Assembly: GCA_019323355.1 (NCBI GenBank)
Contig: JAHWHI010000107.1
Coordinates: 1-8,279 of the forward strand
Length of the DNA: 8,279 nucleotides
Reading direction: 5' to 3'
Source: Candidatus Woesearchaeota archaeon
Lineage (GTDB): Archaea > Nanobdellota > Nanobdellia > Woesearchaeales > WJKV01
Both the position numbers and the translations under genes were made by a program. The notes under the pieces were generated by a model, which worked only from the letters and a program-made list of their open reading frames with translations, was not told the origin of the DNA and searched no databases. Numbering within the stretch: position 1 is the first letter of the stretch; each line of letters begins with the position of its first letter. Positions 1 to 6,200 of the stretch are shown here, piece by piece.

Positions 1-1
1 A

Positions 2-253
2 AAAGGAAATACCATGTATATTGACACTCTTGCTGTCCTTCCAGAATTTTCAGACAAAAAGTTTGATCAAATGCTTCTGCTTTCTTTTCTGTTGAAAGCC
101 AAACAGAAAGGCAAGGAAAAAGTAAAACTCCACACACAAGAGATAAAGAAGATGAAAGACATCGGCGGGAAAGTCCTCTGGTATGAGCACGGTTTCCTTG
201 GCCTTGACTATCCTTACATGGAGCCTTATGCTTATATAGAATTTGACATTGAT
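2..253 (+). other. Degenerate GNAT acetyltransferase C-terminal half (domain)
   Basis: Residues 1-80 align without gaps over the key stretch to the intact GNAT domain at residues 1439-1600 of the same protein. 'YIDTLAVLPEF' matches 'YMESTAIRPLF', the following helix ends in K-G in both, and both end in a GG...EFDI / GG...EFDI tail. The acetyl-CoA pyrophosphate loop, which reads Q-R-M-G-L-G in the second domain, reads S-D-K-K-F-D here, so both glycines are gone. The first half of the fold, strands beta 1 to 3, would lie left of the window. I infer a non-catalytic or structural GNAT relic, or a member binding a different ligand. Confidence 0.65.
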
Positions 254-3200
254 GAAACAATAGAAATATTAGAGGCTCAGGTCCAGCTTGCGAGAAAATT
301 GCGAAAAGAAGTCGAAACAGAGAGATATGTCGCAGGCTTGCTTGATGACCTGTCTAATCCATTTATTGTTGATATCCATCAAGTTTATGAAGAGACTCTG
401 GAAAAAATCGAAGAACTAAGACTTCTTGGACCAGAAGCAAAAGCTACTGTTCCAAAACTTAAAAAAATAATCCAAAGCGGGGTCGAATATGATCTAGATA
501 AAGATTACAAAAGAAAAAATATAGTATTCGAGGCACTTCGCGCTCTGACATATATCTCCCCTGAAGAAGCGCTTCAGTTCACATATGATGAAATCCGTAC
601 CAATTCTGCAAACGCTGACAAATATGCGGGGGATCCTAGATATATCAATGCAGCATATATAAACAATTTCTGGCGATATCAGAAGCTGCTTGATTCTCAA
701 ATTTCACTTATTAAAACAACAAAATTATACAGCAAAGAGATGATTCCGATATTCATAGCGATTGAAAGAGGACCATACGAAGAGTCTCTATTTCCTAGAA
801 ACGAGGAGATGAAAAAGCTTGCAGCGATGCTCATATATCTTAGTATGGGAGATGAGGCTATCCCGTCTCTGATGAAATACTTTGATCCGGATGATCCTAA
901 AGTACATCCCAGAATCTCAGAAGATGAGGCATTAATCCTGATTGAACAGATAGAATTCGGGCCTAATAAAGAAGCAGCTGTTCCACGAATATTGGAATTG
1001 CTGGATGAAAATCGAAAGGTTGGGAAACAGAATGCCTTGCTCCTGGAGATCGTCAAATCGTTTCCAGAGAAATATCGTGAACAGGCATATCCGATCATGA
1101 TAGATATAATAAATGATCCTGATGCGAGACCGCGGGTTGTTGAGAATACAATACAAGTATTTTTTGATATGGATGAGGAAAAGGCGATACCCGTGCTTAT
1201 AGATATTCTTATTAAAAGGGATCTTCGTATCTATACTATTAAAAGAGATCCCCGTATCTATAAAAAAATTATCAAAACTTTAGAAAAGATATCAACTAAA
1301 AACACAAGACAGTTAGCAAGAGACCGGGCTATTGTACGGCCTTTAGTTCCTGAACTTATGAATTCTATTGCTGAGACCTCTGATACAGAAAGGGGCAATA
1401 GTATAGTTCATATGCTTGGAAAGATTTTTGGTGACGAAGTCTTGTCAATCTTTGAAGAAGGTTTGAAGGGTATCTCAGAAGATACAGATTTTAGTTCCTC
1501 TGAAAATGTTCTTTATGGTTATCAATACGCCATAGCAAATGTATTAGGATCTGAGTTCTCGCAAACCAAAAGACTTAGTAGTCTTGAGAAACAACTGGAT
1601 GCAATCTTTGCAGAGAGAGAAGGGATTGACCTTGAAGCCGAAGTGCCGCTGAGTCTAGATCAATTAGAAGACTATCTAAAAGAGGATATAGAAGAAGCTA
1701 AAGAAAAAGAACCAGATACAAGAGCAAATGTCGAAGCTGCGGTTTCCTTATTGAAGAAAATAGCAATGCACGATCTTTCCCAAGAGGGAAAAATCCAACC
1801 TCTCCAGCATAAAGTCGCAAGGGTTGCAGCGCTCTCATTGCATCAAATCCAAGGAGAGGAGGCAAAACCATTCCTGATAGAAATGTTTGAAATAGCCAGA
1901 AAAAAGGATGCTCAACAGATGATCCTTACTCTTACCACCATCTTACGTGATTATGCTGACGATCCAGAAGTATTAGAATTGTTTTCTGATTATCTCGCTA
2001 AAAAAATACGATATGAGGCAGTGCGTGAGATAAAGATAGCTATGATGGATACTTTGCATGACAAATATGGAAAAGATGCTGTGCCTTATTTGCTTTATTT
2101 GATGTACGATGAAAATCCAATTATAGTTGAGCATGCATTTGACTTATTATCTAGATCAAAGACAGAAATAAAACCTTATGTACGTGAAATTATCGAGAGA
2201 TATTTCGAGATAACTCAAGATGATAAATTTAGTGAGAATCCAAACTTTGGGAGGATTATTACAAACACAGCTAAAAGATCATTGTACTTTGCAGTAGGGG
2301 AGAACGGCAATGACTTGTTCTCTGTTCTAGATGACATTGATGATGAGCTTGAACGAAGCGTCATATTGGATTATGCTGAATATGTTGACTACAACTTTAA
2401 TGCGGCGCGCCTGGGATATTATGCTGGAGTATTAAAGGAACATACAGTTGATTTAGTCAATCTACCTGTAGCCAAAAGAAAGCAAGAAATAATAAGGATA
2501 ATAAATGAAGCAGACAAAGAATATCTGGAATTCCAACGAGCTGTTCTATATAATGAGCCTGTCGCGAATTATCCCGCTTACCTTTATTTGTTGAGATCAT
2601 TGGACAAAGAAGAGTTTGAAGAAGATTGGAGAGATCTCAGAAAAGCTTACATGTTTGCTGGAATAGATTTCAAAGACCTTGGATTCACAGAAGCTGTTGC
2701 GCTTGCGTCTGAAAAGATAACCACTTTTGATTTCAAGGAATCTGTAAAATCTTTTGAGTTTAAGACAGATGAGGTCCAGAAAAGCATCCCGTCCCAATTA
2801 AATATAAATCTTAGAAATGAATTCCAGGTCATACTTTTGAATAAAGCTGATGTTGATGCTAGAGATATCAGCTCTAAATTAAAAGGGATAGAAAAATTTA
2901 TTGATAGCGCAATTGCAGAGGAAAATTGGGATTCTATTGAAAAAGAGTTTGGTGTTGAACTATCTCCTGGGATGAGAACACCAGAAAGAAGAGAAACAAT
3001 AAAGAATCTCATCCGAAATAAGAAAGCAGAGGAATTTACTCCTGAACTTGAAGCCCGGATTGATCAGATGATTACCAACGGTGAATGGGACGCTCTTGAG
3101 CAGGAATATGATATTGCCATTTCTCCGGGCATCCGGGCAAAAGATAAAGCAGAAAACATAAAGAAATTGGTGCGAAGGAAATTCGAGCTAACAAAAAAGG

Positions 3201-6200
3201 AAGAATACGCAATTCTCTACAAAGTATTGGAGAGATTCGGCATGGAAGAGATCGAAGACTTTGTCAATGACCATATGTCAAACAAACGAAAGACAATCTT
3301 CCTGACAAAACTGGTAGAAGAAGGCGATATATTCCTCGAAGACGAATTGACAACCCTTGGATTAGGAGAATTTTTTCAGAAACTTAAACGGGATACAAAC
3401 CTGTGGAAATTAATTATGGAAGTCAAAAATGAGTTTAAATCTTCTGAACAGGTTAAAACAACTAAAACTATAGAACTTGTATTCAAGAAAAAGAATCTTC
3501 TTGACCTATGGCAGGGAAAGTTTTCTGGAACTTGCTTTGGAGACTATCCGTATGATATGGCTGTAGAAGACATCCTTGTTGTCAAGATCATTGCTGACGG
3601 AGAGCTAAGAGGATCCCTTCTATTCTATAAGCAAGATAACATGCTCATACTCATAGGATTTGATCCGTCACAATCTTTGGTCGCAACTTTGGATCGTGGA
3701 CAAAGATCAAATTTGATGCATGAAATAATGACCAAAGTCTATGATTTTGTTGAAGAGAATAATTTTGATTTCCTTATCTCTACTCAAGCAGGAGGTCTTT
3801 CTAATAGAGGGATGTTTGAGGAAATGATATTATACCATTATGCAACAAAAGATGCGGTGAAAGTAAATCCACGGACTTTCCAACCGCAATACCAGTATAC
3901 TGTGACTGCCCCTTATATTGCAGAAGCCAGGACTCCTCCGCCAAAGACATTTGAGGAGTTGAGAAAAATATATTCTGGGGAGAGAGAATTTAGAGTGATT
4001 GTATTCGGTTCTTATGAAAATGACGTGATCCCAGCTCCTACAGACGCAGATATTGCTGCTGCGATTGGTATATCAAAAGAAGAATATGAAAATCTTCATG
4101 AATTCAGAAAACGTGAATTGGTTAACAAATATCTTTCACAGATATCTGATACAAGTTCATATCTGCATGATACAGACACTCTTTTACCTCCTACTACTTT
4201 TAATGAACAAATTAAATATTATTTTCCAGACTTAAGCTATGGAGAATACGCAAAAATGTCGATCTGGCAGCTTGGGGAACTGAATAGAAGATTACGTGAT
4301 ATCAAAGAACCGGCAAAAGCCAAAGAACCTGTAATAGGAATCAGAGAGGCAGACTGGGCAACAGATGCAGATAAAATAATGCTGATAGAAGAAGAGACAT
4401 TCCTGCCTGATGCACAGCAAACTGAAGATGACCTTGAAGAGACATTTTCCTTTGAAGGCGCTGTTGCTTATATCATTGAGGTCGACGGTGAACCTGCTGG
4501 TTATATGCTTGGTTCTGCAATGGAGAACTATGAAGGTCTAGAAGATATAGAGGATGATCCTGACTTTGGAAGACGAAACTCACTTTACATGGAATCGACT
4601 GCAATAAGACCTCTGTTCCAGAGGATGGGTCTTGGAACAAAAATAAGGATAGAGTTCCTGAAGAAAGCTTTGGAGAAAGGCTATACAAAAGGAAAGAGCC
4701 ATGCGAATGTTAATTCTGGAATGAGAGACTGGACATTAAAACTTGGCGGAAGAACACTTGTGGAGCACGAAGACTGGCTTGGAGAACCTCATGATTACAT
4801 GGAGTTTGACATCAAGACAATGTTGGATAAACTTCAACAACCGAAAGAACCTATCAGAGAAGAGCCTCTTGTTATCATAGAAGAACCTGTTGAAGAATCT
4901 ATTGTGAAGAAAGCAGTATCTATTGAAGAAGGTATATTCGGGCGAGACAGTAGAGTACGAGGTTTCATCAGCACAAGGTCTGCGATTACTGCAGCTGTTA
5001 CGTTTGCTGTTGCAAGTATTGTGTTTGGTATGGTACTAATATTCACAGAAAGACGAGGAGCTTATGTTCCTATCCCACAAGAAGTTTCCACTATCCGGCA
5101 ACCAGGCCTTATCGAAGAAGTTCCTGCTGAAAGAGGAATAAAAACACCTGGATTAGAAACAGAAAAAGAACAAAAGGAAGAAGCAGAACCTTCTACTAAA
5201 CTTGGGCCAAAGCCGCAAAATCCGTTAGGAGAATTTGGAGTCTCAGATGAAGAGTTTGAGCTTCTGCAAAAAAAGATCCAAGCCTTCATTGCCAATTATC
5301 AGATCGGTGATTTTAATACTAATTTTATGCCTTTTAGATATAAGGAGATATATTCTGAATTTGATCCCGAATATACTCGGACACACGCAAGTGATAAAAT
5401 GGAGGAATATGCATTCAGCCAAATAATACCTGTTATCTTCCAAAAAGAATTGAACAGCATCTCTGACAAAAATCTGAATGATCAAATGGAAACTTGTGCT
5501 CGATTATATCTTCATGTTGTACATACAAGATATAAATTTACAGAAGATCTAAATGCAAAAAGAATGATGGATGAGCTGATCAGGAACGAGGTGCGAATAA
5601 GATTACCCCAATGGCTGGATACATACAGAACAGTGATGCTGCTTGGAACAGATGAAGAATATAAAGCACTCGGCTTTGAAGCTCCAAGAGTTATGGGCGG
5701 AAATATCAAGATGCATCTAAGTAATCTTTATTTAAATGGGTTAATGCCAAAAGAAGAGTATGAGGAAGCAAAAGAAACAGTTTTAACTACTATTACTGAA
5801 TATGTTAAAACAAGAGAAGAAAGTGCGATCAAGAAATCAGTCTCTATTGAAGAAAGTTTAGAGGATATTGTTGAGCAACTGACACCAGAGAATATGTATT
5901 TTGTGCAAGGTATGCAGGCCAACACGTATCTGGTTCCGTTTGACGGGCAAAGATTATTTATCAAAAAGCACAAGACAGATTACTGGACAGATCCCGAGAG
6001 AAAGAATCTTCCAGTGCATATTGCAGAGAAACTTTCAAGAGAGGCTCTTGTCAGAGAAGCTTTGGTTCTCAGCGAACTGAAAGGCCTGAAGATGGTTCCG
6101 CAGTTTGTTTCATTGTTCGTCAGAAAGGATGGGGTTGTTGAACAAGTGGATGATATTGAGAGCCTTCTGAATGCAATGGAGATTTCAGAAGCAGGTGATG

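Noticed and set aside
494..3012. Several reverse-strand open frames of 66-133 codons across the first 3 kb
   Set aside because: They lie wholly opposite the large gene, have low-complexity Ser/Ile/Phe-rich translations typical of antisense A+T-rich coding sequence, and show no motifs.
3520..3800. Transglutaminase or cysteine-protease reading of the Cys1174 domain
   Set aside because: No matching His and Asp in the usual order and spacing was found. The strand and helix order fits a GNAT-like fold better.
4053..4235. Forward open frame of 60 codons in another frame
   Set aside because: It is inside the large gene, and its Leu/Ile/Asn-rich translation has no recognisable pattern. The host frame carries clear domain signals on both sides.
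5235..5426. Forward open frame of 63 codons inside the large gene
   Set aside because: Overlaps coding sequence of the main frame, with no supporting motif or ribosome-binding signal.
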